DNA of 5,043 nucleotides, taken from NCBI GenBank assembly GCA_030636485.1, contig DAOVWV010000162.1, positions 1 to 5,043 of the forward strand, in the 5' to 3' direction. The translations under genes and the position numbers were made by a program. Under the pieces are notes generated by a model, which did no database searches, had not been told where the DNA came from, and saw only the letters and a list, made by a program, of their open reading frames with translations. Position 1 is the first letter of the stretch, and the number at the start of each line of letters is the position of its first letter. Positions 1-5,043 of the stretch are shown here, piece after piece. The stretch is from Methyloprofundus sp. (GTDB taxonomy: Bacteria; Pseudomonadota; Gammaproteobacteria; Methylococcales; Methylomonadaceae).

Positions 1-87
1 GTAGAGGATGTCATTAACGAAGCTATTAACGAAAAATTAGCCGACTATCACGATATTAAAACTGCCGAGGAAATTATGAGACTGTAA
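1..87 (+). pseudogene. 3' fragment of an unidentified gene, ending inside an IS terminal repeat
   Basis: An open frame enters from the left edge and gives 28 residues before a TAA at 85-87. The visible protein is charged and helical-looking (VEDVINEAINEKLADYHDIK, then TAEEIMRL). The last codons (GAG ACT/CTG TAA region from 78 on) coincide with the terminal repeat of an IS256-type element, so the natural C-terminus has probably been replaced: ATG AGA CTG TAA is partly IS sequence. The family is not recognisable from so little. The pattern of a helix followed by DYxDIxxAEE is reminiscent of C-terminal helices of small ribbon-helix-helix antitoxins, but this is a weak guess. If it were one, its partner toxin would be expected just downstream, where only IS debris is found. 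The start codon and most of the gene lie outside the window. Confidence 0.5.
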
Positions 88-135
88 TTTATTTTGTGTA
101 ACTGCTTATCATTAATCTCTAATATGAGAGGATAA
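78..135 (+). mobile_element. Solo IS256-type end (transposase-proximal end), inverted relative to the full copy
   Basis: Positions 82-135 are an exact 54-base inverted copy of 1431-1484, the transposase-proximal end of the complete IS. If two mismatches at 136-137 are allowed, the match runs on to 141 (58 of 60). The terminal repeat itself is 78-105. The block is oriented so that a transposase would be read rightwards, but the match stops just before where its start codon should be, and no transposase coding sequence follows. It is therefore a remnant of a second copy, or a product of aberrant transposition, and not a complete element. It supplies the stop codon of the gene fragment to its left. 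It also carries the weak promoter-like boxes of the IS (TTGTGT at 94-99, TCTAAT at 118-123). Confidence 0.85.
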
Positions 136-144
136 TAAGTTCCC

Positions 145-182
145 TTAACTGAACTTTGGCCAACGATTGTAGATTATTTGAT
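145..182 (-). pseudogene. C-terminal remnant of the split GIY-YIG nuclease gene
   Basis: Read on the minus strand from the left edge of the IS, one frame gives QIIYNRWPKFS followed by TAA (145-147). From memory, small GIY-YIG proteins of the type whose N-terminus lies at 1489-1673 end in GYNxWPKF or similar, so this looks like the tail of the same gene, on the same strand and in the expected order. It is joined to the IS at 182/183. Roughly 20-30 residues between WESE in the N-terminal part and this tail appear to be absent, estimated from the usual family length of about 90-100 residues. The piece is too short to prove homology by itself; the shared strand, order and sequence pattern make the case. 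Confidence 0.6.
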
Positions 183-210
183 GAGACTGTAAATAATTCT
201 GTGTAACTGC
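183..210. repeat. IS left terminal inverted repeat (transposase 3' side)
   Basis: The sequence begins GAGACTGTAAATAATTCTGT and ends in GTAACTGC. It pairs with the inverted copy at 1461-1488 with about five mismatches. The transposase stop codon (216-218) lies only 5 bases inside the repeat. ATGAGACTGTAA also occurs at 76-87, at the solo IS end. Confidence 0.85.
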
Positions 211-215
211 CATTT

Positions 216-1424
216 TTAAATATAGTCTTTTAACCTGTCTTCAAACTCAATCATAAAACGATTTAAAGCCAATTTCCAGTTTCTAATCGGCATAGTCCAC
301 TTTTTTGACGCTTGTTGAATCGCTAAATAAATGACTTTTTTTGCTGCATCATCACTGGGAAATAGTTTCCGTTTTTTGATTGATTTGCGAATCACGCTAT
401 TGAGTGATTCAATCGCATTCGTGGTGTAAATCGCCTTGCGAATATCGTGAGGGTAGTTAAAAAGCGTATTTAAATTTTCCCAATGCGTTCTCCAGCTGCG
501 ACTGATCTGAGGGTATTTCTCATCCCACGCCTCTTCAAATCGGCTTAATTCCAATAAGGCTTCTTCTTCCGTGGTGGCTTGGTAAATACGCTTTAAATCA
601 GCTGTCACTGCCTTATAATCTTTCCAGGGAACTAACTTAACAGAATTGCGCACCATATGCACGATACACAGCTGTATTTGTGTTTGAGGATAGACTGTTT
701 GGATCGCCTCTGGAAAACCTTTTAAGCCATCGATACAGGCGATTAAAATATCTTTTACACCCCGGTTCTGCAATTCTGTCATGACTCCTAGCCAGAATTT
801 AGCGCCTTCATTTTCTGATAGCCACATACCAAGTAGCTCTTTTTCTCCTTCCATATTAACGCCAAGTGCCAAATAAACAGCTTTGTTAATAACGGTTTTA
901 TCTTGCCTTATTTTAACAACAAGACAATCAAGGTAGACCAAGGGATATATCGAATCGAGTGGGCGTGATTGCCATTCAATGACTTGTTCAATAACAGTGT
1001 CAGTGACTTTAGAAATAAGGCTAGCTGACACATCTGCACCGTAAAGTTCTTTAAAACTATCCACAATATCGCGTGTTGATAAGCCCTTTGAATACAAGTA
1101 CAAAATCTTCTCATCCATTGAGGTAATGCGTGTTTGATGCTTTTTTACCAGTTGTGGTTCAAATTCACCGTGACGGTCACGAGGAACATCAATCTCAAAC
1201 TGACCTTCTTCCGTTCTTAACGTTTTATTAGAAAACCCATTGCGACTATTTTCAGCATCAGACAGTGTGTTTTTGCTGTAGCCCAAGTGATCGTCTAGCT
1301 CAATATTTAAAGCGGCTTCAACCGTGACTTTAGTCAACATTTGACTGAAATCACTTAAGTCTTTTTCTGTTTTTATGCTTTTAGCCGCTTCACGCGCAAA
1401 AGCTTCGAGTTCTTTTTTATTCAT
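216..1424 (-). CDS. IS256-family (Mutator-like) transposase, 402 aa
   Basis: This DDE-type transposase would catalyse strand cleavage and transfer at the element's terminal repeats. The length (402 residues) is normal for the family and no frameshift or internal stop is present. Likely catalytic residues are D166 in VYLDCLVV, D232 in ACIDGLKGFPEAI and E339 in TTNAIESLNS, a spacing typical of IS256. The family's conserved C-x2-H feature is present at C253-H256 (QLCIVHMVRN), between the second D and the E. The N-terminal part has a helix-rich region with DDHLGYSK (44-51), then RNGFSNKTLRTEEGQFEIDVPRD-type sequence (61-83). The start at 1424 is supported by GAGAGG at 1435-1440 on the minus strand, 10 bases upstream. 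That site lies inside a long palindrome, which suggests translational control. The element may still be active, since gene and both ends look intact. Confidence 0.95.
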   Translation of the reverse strand: MNKKELEAFAREAAKSIKTEKDLSDFSQMLTKVTVEAALNIELDDHLGYSKNTLSDAENSRNGFSNKTLRTEEGQFEIDVPRDRHGEFEPQLVKKHQTRITSMDEKILYLYSKGLSTRDIVDSFKELYGADVSASLISKVTDTVIEQVIEWQSRPLDSIYPLVYLDCLVVKIRQDKTVINKAVYLALGVNMEGEKELLGMWLSENEGAKFWLGVMTELQNRGVKDILIACIDGLKGFPEAIQTVYPQTQIQLCIVHMVRNSVKLVPWKDYKAVTADLKRIYQATTEEEALLELSRFEEAWDEKYPQISRSWRTHWENLNTLFNYPHDIRKAIYTTNAIESLNSVIRKSIKKRKLFPSDDAAKKVIYLAIQQASKKWTMPIRNWKLALNRFMIEFEDRLKDYI

Positions 1425-1466
1425 AACTGCTTATCCTCTCATATTAGAGATTAATGATAAGCAGTT
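1425..1466 (-). promoter_or_regulatory. Palindrome directly before the transposase start, overlapping its ribosome binding site
   Basis: An 11-base perfect inverted repeat, AACTGCTTATC (1425-1435) and GATAAGCAGTT (1456-1466), encloses a second 4-base stem (CTCT 1436-1439 with AGAG 1446-1449) with a six-base bulge at 1450-1455. In a transcript read leftwards through the whole region, the purine-rich GAGAGG before the ATG is paired with the CTCT/stem sequence. By analogy with IS10 and IS50, such folding would limit transposase made from outside transcripts. A transcript starting inside the palindrome would lack the upstream arm and escape. The dyad is seen directly; its role is inferred. Confidence 0.55.
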
Positions 1467-1472
1467 ACACAA
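1443..1472 (-). promoter_or_regulatory. Possible weak transposase promoter inside the IS end
   Basis: On the minus strand, TTGTGT (1467-1472) and TCTAAT (1443-1448) are separated by 18 bases and precede the transposase start. The -10 box matches five of six consensus positions, but the -35 is poor. If used, the transcript would begin inside the palindrome and lack its upstream arm. The same boxes occur in the solo end at 94-123, reading rightwards. Confidence 0.3.
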
Positions 1473-1488
1473 AATAAATTACAGCCTC
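1461..1488. repeat. IS right terminal inverted repeat (transposase 5' side)
   Basis: Read on the minus strand it begins GAGGCTGTAATTTATTTTGT and ends in GTAACTGC, matching the repeat at 183-210 inverted. A near-identical third copy is the solo end at 78-105. It provides the premature stop (CTG TAA) of the nuclease reading frame. Confidence 0.85.
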
Positions 1489-1673
1489 TTTTCTGATTCC
1501 CAGAGAATTTGTTTTCTTACGTAATAATCTTTGCGAACTTGCTCAGAAAGGCTTTTGAAGTCTTCATTAACAATATCTATATTAGGGCTACCAAAGTACC
1601 TATGAGAGCCGTAACTATCTTTACCTATGTAAATTTTTCCTGTTGGATAAGTAATCATATAGATTTGCTTCAT
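1489..1673 (-). pseudogene. N-terminal part of a GIY-YIG nuclease-like gene, cut by the IS
   Basis: From the ATG at 1671-1673 the frame gives MKQIYMITYPTGKIYIGKD and so on, with the two signature strands of a GIY-YIG fold: QIY (3-5) and YIG (15-17). Next come YFGSP (26-30) and RKQILWESE (53-61). GIY-YIG domains are small metal-dependent endonuclease modules; the cellular role of the small stand-alone ones is not established. The frame then runs into the IS terminal repeat and ends K-R-L-stop at 1479. The helix and metal-ligand region expected after WESE is missing, so the product is very probably inactive. A likely C-terminal tail of the same gene survives at 145-182. MKQIY is chosen as start because family members begin this way; an in-frame ATG at 1712 adds 13 uncharacteristic residues. 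No strong ribosome binding site is visible. The gene lies just beyond the tRNA-Pro terminator on the same strand. Confidence 0.8.
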
Positions 1674-1771
1674 TACATAATCAACCAATTTTAATAACAA
1701 AGCCACAACCAAATATTTGCAGTAGTTGCCAATAAATTTAAAGTATTTTTAAACACTCTACCCAGAAGTAG

Positions 1772-1794
1772 TTTTCAGCTAGTTTTTCAGCTAG
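1772..1794. repeat. Short tandem repeat, TTTTCAGCTAG twice
   Basis: An 11-base unit occurs at 1772-1782 and again at 1784-1794, a 12-base period, in AT-rich DNA between the nuclease remnant and the tRNA terminator. It includes AGCT/CTAG palindromic words. No function is evident. Apart from this and the terminator, the 1713-1850 interval shows nothing I can assign. Confidence 0.6.
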
Positions 1795-1809
1795 AGCTAT
1801 TTCAGACAT

Positions 1810-1842
1810 AAAAAAAGCCTATCATTTACATGATAAGCCTTT
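1810..1842 (-). terminator. Intrinsic terminator after tRNA-Pro
   Basis: On the minus strand AAAGGCTTATCAT pairs with ATGATAGGCTTTT around a four-base loop GTAA. This is a 13-pair stem with two G-T wobbles and the transcript ends in a run of seven T. It starts 8 bases beyond the CCA end of the tRNA. Because the wobbles become A-C mismatches on the other strand, the stem works best for leftward transcription, which fits the tRNA and operon direction. Confidence 0.85.
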
Positions 1843-1850
1843 GATTCAAT

Positions 1851-1927
1851 TGGTCGGGACGATAGGATTTGAACCTACGACCCCCACACCCCCAGTATGG
1901 TGCGCTACCAAGCTGCGCTACGCCCCG
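1851..1927 (-). tRNA. tRNA-Pro, anticodon GGG, CCA encoded
   Basis: The 77-base gene folds into a full cloverleaf. The acceptor stem is CGGGGCG with CGTCCCG (one G-T pair). The D arm is GCGC...GCGC with loop AGCTTGGTA, and the anticodon stem is CCATA with TGTGG. The anticodon loop is CTGGGGG, with GGG at 1891-1893 on the plus strand as CCC. The T arm is GTAGG-TTCAAAT-CCTAT. The discriminator is A and CCA is encoded. It reads CCC and CCT proline codons. A tRNA-Pro after the MerR gene that follows ihfA is the arrangement I recall from Pseudomonas. No clear promoter is visible in the 98 bases between the regulator stop and the tRNA, so it may be processed from the upstream transcript or use a weak promoter. 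Confidence 0.97.
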
Positions 1928-1981
1928 ACAGATTGAACTTTTGATTACTTAAGAATGGCTAACGAATGTTAGACATTAATA

Positions 1982-2020
1982 GATAAGCCGAGATAGTATA
2001 AATGAACTACTCGGCTTATC
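1982..2020 (-). terminator. Strong stem-loop after the MerR-like gene, possible terminator or processing hairpin
   Basis: GATAAGCCGAG (1982-1992) and CTCGGCTTATC (2010-2020) form a perfect 11-base stem. One bulged base allows four more pairs (TAGT with ACTA) and leaves a loop of eight. It lies 5 bases beyond the regulator's stop codon. On the minus strand it is followed by TATTAATGTCT, a poor T tract, so termination may be partial and allow read-through into the tRNA. On the plus strand the following sequence is richer in T, but no rightward gene ends here. Confidence 0.65.
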
Positions 2021-2025
2021 AAGCT

Positions 2026-2379
2026 TTATTTTAAAATCTCTAAAATATCTTCCAATTCACCGATCATTTGATGAATGACCTGTTTGGTACGTACCGAATC
2101 ATCTTTCGCATCATCGCTTTGCAAATGTGCTCTGGCTCCACCTATTGTATAGCCCTGTTCATATAGTAAAGTTCTGATCTGACGAATTAACATCACATCA
2201 TTGCGCTGATAATAACGCCTATTTCCACGCCTTTTAACGGGCTCTAATTGTTCAAACTCTTGCTCCCAATACCTTAAAACGTGCGGTTTTACACCACATA
2301 ACTCACTCACCTCCCCAATTGCAAAATAACGTTTTGCAGGTATGGCAGGTAGTTCGTTATTATTACTCGGCTCCAGCAT
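2026..2379 (-). CDS. Short MerR-family DNA-binding regulator, 117 aa
   Basis: This is a MerR-type winged helix-turn-helix protein. [25 protein letters not shown] (residues 18-42) is the helix-turn-helix with the family's LRYWE signature. [12 protein letters not shown] (51-62) is the wing, followed by the [19 protein letters not shown] helices (65-83). A C-terminal helix (about 99-117) could form the antiparallel dimer coiled coil. There is no effector or metal-binding domain and only one cysteine (C28), so it is not a classical metal or drug sensor. It starts 17 bases inside the ihfA end in another frame (ATG CTG GAG CCG), which implies translational coupling. No strong ribosome binding site precedes it. 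The gene is conserved next to ihfA and tRNA-Pro in gammaproteobacteria as I remember it, but its target and signal are unknown to me. The long N-terminal lead [14 protein letters not shown] matches the form seen in relatives. Confidence 0.93.
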   Translation of the reverse strand: MLEPSNNNELPAIPAKRYFAIGEVSELCGVKPHVLRYWEQEFEQLEPVKRRGNRRYYQRNDVMLIRQIRTLLYEQGYTIGGARAHLQSDDAKDDSVRTKQVIHQMIGELEDILEILK

Positions 2380-2659
2380 AGGCTTCTACTCGTGCTTTTA
2401 ATTTTTGACCCGTTCTAAAAGTAACTACCCGGCGGGCCGTAATAGGGATTTCCTCTCCGGTTTTAGGGTTCCTTCCAGGACGACTGTTCTTATCTCTTAA
2501 TTCAAACTTACCAAAACCTGAGATTTTTACTTGCTCACCTTTTTCTAATGAAGATTTAACCTCTTCAAAAAAAAGTTCAACCATTTCTTTAGCTTCACGC
2601 TTATTTAAACCTACTTCATCAAACAACCTTTCAGCGAAGTCCGCTTTTGTTAATGCCAT
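2363..2659 (-). CDS. ihfA: Integration host factor subunit alpha, 98 aa
   Basis: IHF alpha pairs with IHF beta to bind specific sites and bend DNA sharply, serving transcription, recombination and replication. The whole 98-residue chain matches the family length (99 in E. coli). [18 protein letters not shown] is the typical start. [24 protein letters not shown] (45-68) contains the core and the beta arm, with P65 in RNPKTG at the position of the DNA-intercalating proline. [14 protein letters not shown] (75-88) is the conserved C-terminal block. It begins 5 bases after the pheT stop. AAAGGA lies only 1-2 bases before the ATG, which is unusually close, while GAGAG about 10 bases upstream may serve as the real ribosome binding site. 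The position behind pheT, as in E. coli, supports ihfA and not ihfB. Confidence 0.97.
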   Translation of the reverse strand: MALTKADFAERLFDEVGLNKREAKEMVELFFEEVKSSLEKGEQVKISGFGKFELRDKNSRPGRNPKTGEEIPITARRVVTFRTGQKLKARVEAYAGAE

Positions 2660-2664
2660 TTCCT

Positions 2665-5037
2665 TTAATCTCTCAATTTTGCCTTTATTCTGTTAGATAA
2701 TCTCTCTAACACTCTTTTAACTATAGCATCAATTTCAATATCCGTAAGAGTTTGTGACGCATCTTGCATAATTAATGCTAAGGCAATACTCTTATTCCCC
2801 TGCTCAACACCCTGTCCGCGATATATATCGAATACCATAATATCTTTTATTAATGCCTCCTGGCAGTCATTAATACATGTTTTTACCGCCTGAAGTGACA
2901 CGTCTTCAGCGACTAATAGTGCCAAATCACGGCGTACTGATGGGAACTTAGATAAGCTATTAAAGGCAGGCACTGCCCGCTCCAATAAAACTGTTTGCGA
3001 TAGCTCAAACAAAAATACATTGCTATCAAATCCTAGCTGTTTTTCCAGTGTAGGATGCAACATGCCTATCCAGCCCAAATGCTGACCCGCCGATGTTTTG
3101 ATCTCTGCACTTTGTCCAGGGTGCAATGCACTGTGTGTTGCGGGCACAAATTGCACTTCACGCCCTGTTAAAGCGCAAATCGCTTCAACATCGGCTTTAA
3201 TATCATAAAAATCAACCTTACGTGTTTTTTCACCCCATTGCTCAGGGTTCGCAGAACCTAGTGCGATACCTGCCAGCATTTTTTCCTGTTGTGCAACATC
3301 GGTACCCAAAAACCGTTGCCCTGCTTCAAAAAAACGTACGCGTGATTGCTGACGCTTGGTATTATAAGCCGCTGCTTGCAGCAAGCCACACCACAGTGTG
3401 GTACGCATCACTGCGAGTTCTGATGAAATCGGGTTTTGTAACTTAATATAAGTATCATCAGGCACCAGCGTTTTTTGTAATTCCTCATCAACAAAGCTAT
3501 AGGTAATCGCTTCCTGAAAATCCCGCGCGACCAATAGATCCTTAATCTGATCTATGTCTAAAACCGCTTCCGGTGCCTGACTTAATGCAGAACGCATTAA
3601 TAGGCTGCTTTGCGGCAGGTTGTTATAACCATAAACACGACCGAGCTCTTCAATTAAATCCGCTTCAATCGCGATATCAAAACGAAAGCCCGGCGGAGTA
3701 ACCTGCCAGCCTTCAGAGTCCTTTACAACGGCCATACCTAAACGTTGCAAGATACCCTCTACTTCCGCTTCCGCTAATGCAACGCCTAAAATACGTTTAA
3801 TTCTTTGCTCGCGCAGCGTCACCGCTGGGCGTTGTGGTAAATGTGCTGTAGCAACCACTTCGGTAATTGCACCAACACTCCCGCCCGCTATTTCAACAAT
3901 AAGCTGTGTCGCCCGCTCAATCGCTCTGCTTTGCATGCCTGCATCAACACCGCGTTCAAACCGGTGTGAAGAATCCGTATGCAAGCCATAATGACGAGCT
4001 TTGCCCATCATAAAACTAGGATTAAAAAACGCACACTCCAGAAATATATCATTAGTGCTATCTGATACAGCAGATTCACTGCCGCCCATCACACCCGCCA
4101 AAGCCAGTGCTTTTTCAGCATCTGCAATGACTAATGTCTCTGTATTGGCTTTGATTTCCTGGTCATTTAATAAACTGACAACTTCATCCGCTTTAGCCAT
4201 ACGCACTTCGATGCCACCAGATATTTTCGCCGCATCGAAAGCATGCAAAGGCTGCCCCATTTCCAATAAGACATAATTAGTCACATCGACAACCGGCCCT
4301 AGACTTCTTAAACCTGAACGGCGTAAACGCTCCTGCATCCATAAAGGGGTTGCTGCCTTGACGTTAACCCCTTTAATTAAGCGCCCTAAATAACGGGGAC
4401 AGGCTTGCTCAGCAGTCAATTTAACATTAAGCACTTCCTGATGCTCAACAGCAACAGGTACCACTTCAGTGACTTTAAAATCTAGATTATTTAGTAGCGC
4501 AACTTCCCTTGCCACCCCTTCGACGCTCAAACAGTCTGCTCTATTCGGCGTTAAATCAACCTCAATTAACTGATCATCCAAAGCTAAGTACTCACGAATA
4601 TCGACTCCTACAGGTGCATCAGCCGCCAGTTCCATCAGCCCGTCTGCATCGGCTGCCATACCTAGCTCTTTTTCAGAACACAACATGCCAAAAGACAATT
4701 CACCACGTAATTTTGATTTCTTGATTTTAAAATTACCGGGTAATACCGCGCCAATCAATGCCGCAGGTATTTTTAGACCTTCACGTACATTGCTTGCACC
4801 ACAAACGATTTGCAGCGGCTCCTCTGCTCCGACCTCTACCCTACAAATTCTTAACTTATCTGCATCAGGATGCGCAATAACCGATACCACCTGCCCCACA
4901 ACGACACCACTAAATTCGGCTGCCGCGGGATTGACTGAGTCCACTTCCAGACCCGCCATGGTAATTTGTTCAACGAGTGCCTGCGTATCAAGCGCAGGAT
5001 TTACCAATTCTCTTAACCAAGCTTCACTAAATTGCAT
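2665..5037 (-). CDS. pheT: Phenylalanyl-tRNA synthetase beta subunit, 790 aa
   Basis: PheT forms the alpha2-beta2 enzyme with PheS that charges tRNA-Phe with phenylalanine in the cytoplasm. The beta chain binds tRNA and edits mischarged tyrosine. The length matches E. coli (795). Domains in order: an N-terminal segment; an OB-fold EMAP-like tRNA-binding domain (about 40-150, with [10 protein letters not shown] and [11 protein letters not shown]); the B3/B4 editing region (about 210-385, with [35 protein letters not shown] and [11 protein letters not shown]); the B5 domain (about 405-475, ending [16 protein letters not shown]); an inactive synthetase-like core (about 485-685); and a C-terminal anticodon-binding FDX-ACB domain (about 695-790, beginning [14 protein letters not shown]). 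[14 protein letters not shown] is the standard start. pheS should lie just beyond the right edge. The stop codon overlaps the A-rich leader of ihfA, which points to cotranscription. The gene looks complete and ordinary. Confidence 0.98.
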   Translation of the reverse strand: MQFSEAWLRELVNPALDTQALVEQITMAGLEVDSVNPAAAEFSGVVVGQVVSVIAHPDADKLRICRVEVGAEEPLQIVCGASNVREGLKIPAALIGAVLPGNFKIKKSKLRGELSFGMLCSEKELGMAADADGLMELAADAPVGVDIREYLALDDQLIEVDLTPNRADCLSVEGVAREVALLNNLDFKVTEVVPVAVEHQEVLNVKLTAEQACPRYLGRLIKGVNVKAATPLWMQERLRRSGLRSLGPVVDVTNYVLLEMGQPLHAFDAAKISGGIEVRMAKADEVVSLLNDQEIKANTETLVIADAEKALALAGVMGGSESAVSDSTNDIFLECAFFNPSFMMGKARHYGLHTDSSHRFERGVDAGMQSRAIERATQLIVEIAGGSVGAITEVVATAHLPQRPAVTLREQRIKRILGVALAEAEVEGILQRLGMAVVKDSEGWQVTPPGFRFDIAIEADLIEELGRVYGYNNLPQSSLLMRSALSQAPEAVLDIDQIKDLLVARDFQEAITYSFVDEELQKTLVPDDTYIKLQNPISSELAVMRTTLWCGLLQAAAYNTKRQQSRVRFFEAGQRFLGTDVAQQEKMLAGIALGSANPEQWGEKTRKVDFYDIKADVEAICALTGREVQFVPATHSALHPGQSAEIKTSAGQHLGWIGMLHPTLEKQLGFDSNVFLFELSQTVLLERAVPAFNSLSKFPSVRRDLALLVAEDVSLQAVKTCINDCQEALIKDIMVFDIYRGQGVEQGNKSIALALIMQDASQTLTDIEIDAIVKRVLERLSNRIKAKLRD

Positions 5038-5043
5038 TATTAA

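Larger units (their letters stand above)
183..1488 (-). mobile_element. Complete IS256-family insertion sequence, 1306 bp
   Basis: The element is bounded by imperfect 28-base terminal inverted repeats (183-210 and 1461-1488) that share GAGrCTGTAA and TGTGTAACTGC blocks, with about five mismatches. It holds one full-length DDE transposase gene read leftwards. Length, single-gene layout and terminal repeat size fit the IS256 family. Flanking 9-mers, read on the minus strand, are ATCAGAAAA at one end and ATCAAATAA at the other: 7 of 9 agree, so there is no exact target duplication. The element lies inside a GIY-YIG nuclease-like gene whose two ends flank it. Both genes broken at these IS ends finish on CTG TAA supplied by the terminal repeat. 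Confidence 0.9.

Noticed and set aside
137..156. Palindrome AAGTTC-ccttaact-GAACTT over the nuclease stop codon, as a possible terminator.
   Set aside because: Only a six-base AT-rich stem with no T run on either strand, and it overlaps the coding tail.
908..1114. Minus-strand reading frame of 68 codons inside the transposase gene.
   Set aside because: It lies in a different frame inside the well-supported transposase and has no recognisable protein features.
174..1497. Target-site duplication flanking the IS (ATCAGAAAA versus ATCAAATAA).
   Set aside because: Only 7 of 9 bases agree in AT-rich sequence, and joining at these repeats does not restore the nuclease frame into its YNRWPKF tail.
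1509..1694. Plus-strand reading frame of 61 codons opposite the nuclease remnant.
   Set aside because: The opposite strand encodes clear GIY-YIG motifs; this frame has no recognisable content.
1954..1977. Small dyad CTAAC-GAAT-GTTAG flanked by AATG/CATT upstream of the tRNA, as an operator or promoter element.
   Set aside because: Five-base stem plus weak extension in a spacer; no matching -35/-10 pair nearby, so no function can be assigned.
3222..4724. Plus-strand reading frames of 71-91 codons opposite pheT (3222-3446, 4001-4276, 4509-4724).
   Set aside because: All are antisense to conserved pheT coding sequence and show no ribosome binding site or family pattern.
1..5043. CRISPR array, riboswitch or T-box leader.
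   Set aside because: No regularly spaced repeats are present, and the pheT leader region where a regulatory leader could occur lies beyond the right edge.

Overview
The window looks like chromosomal DNA of a gammaproteobacterium with moderate to low GC. It joins a conserved housekeeping operon end to a small, IS-damaged accessory region. The gene order pheT - ihfA - short MerR-type regulator - tRNA-Pro(GGG), all on the minus strand, is the order I know from Pseudomonas and related gammaproteobacteria. I cannot place the genus from sequence alone.

Right part (about 1810-5043, minus strand): a complete pheT (phenylalanyl-tRNA synthetase beta chain) is followed after 5 bases by ihfA (IHF alpha). 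ihfA overlaps a 117-codon MerR-like gene by 17 bases. Then come a strong stem-loop, a tRNA-Pro with anticodon GGG and encoded CCA, and a good intrinsic terminator. The tight spacing suggests one transcription unit, with the tRNA possibly part of it.

Left part (1-1800): downstream of the tRNA lies AT-rich accessory DNA. A GIY-YIG nuclease-like gene on the minus strand is split. Its N-terminal about 61 codons are at 1489-1673, and its last 11 codons and stop (...YNRWPKFS) appear to survive at 145-182. Between them sits a complete 1306-bp IS256-family element (183-1488) with an apparently intact DDE transposase. A middle piece of the nuclease seems to be missing and there is no convincing target duplication, so this was not a simple insertion. 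About 40 bases further left is a second, solo copy of the transposase-proximal IS end (78-135, perhaps to 141), in inverted orientation. It truncates another gene, of which only the last 28 codons are visible at the window's left edge.

The most informative details are the two-part nuclease remnant, the solo inverted IS end, and a large palindrome directly before the transposase start codon that could hide its ribosome binding site in read-through transcripts. I see no evidence of a wholly new biological system; the right half is ordinary core genome.
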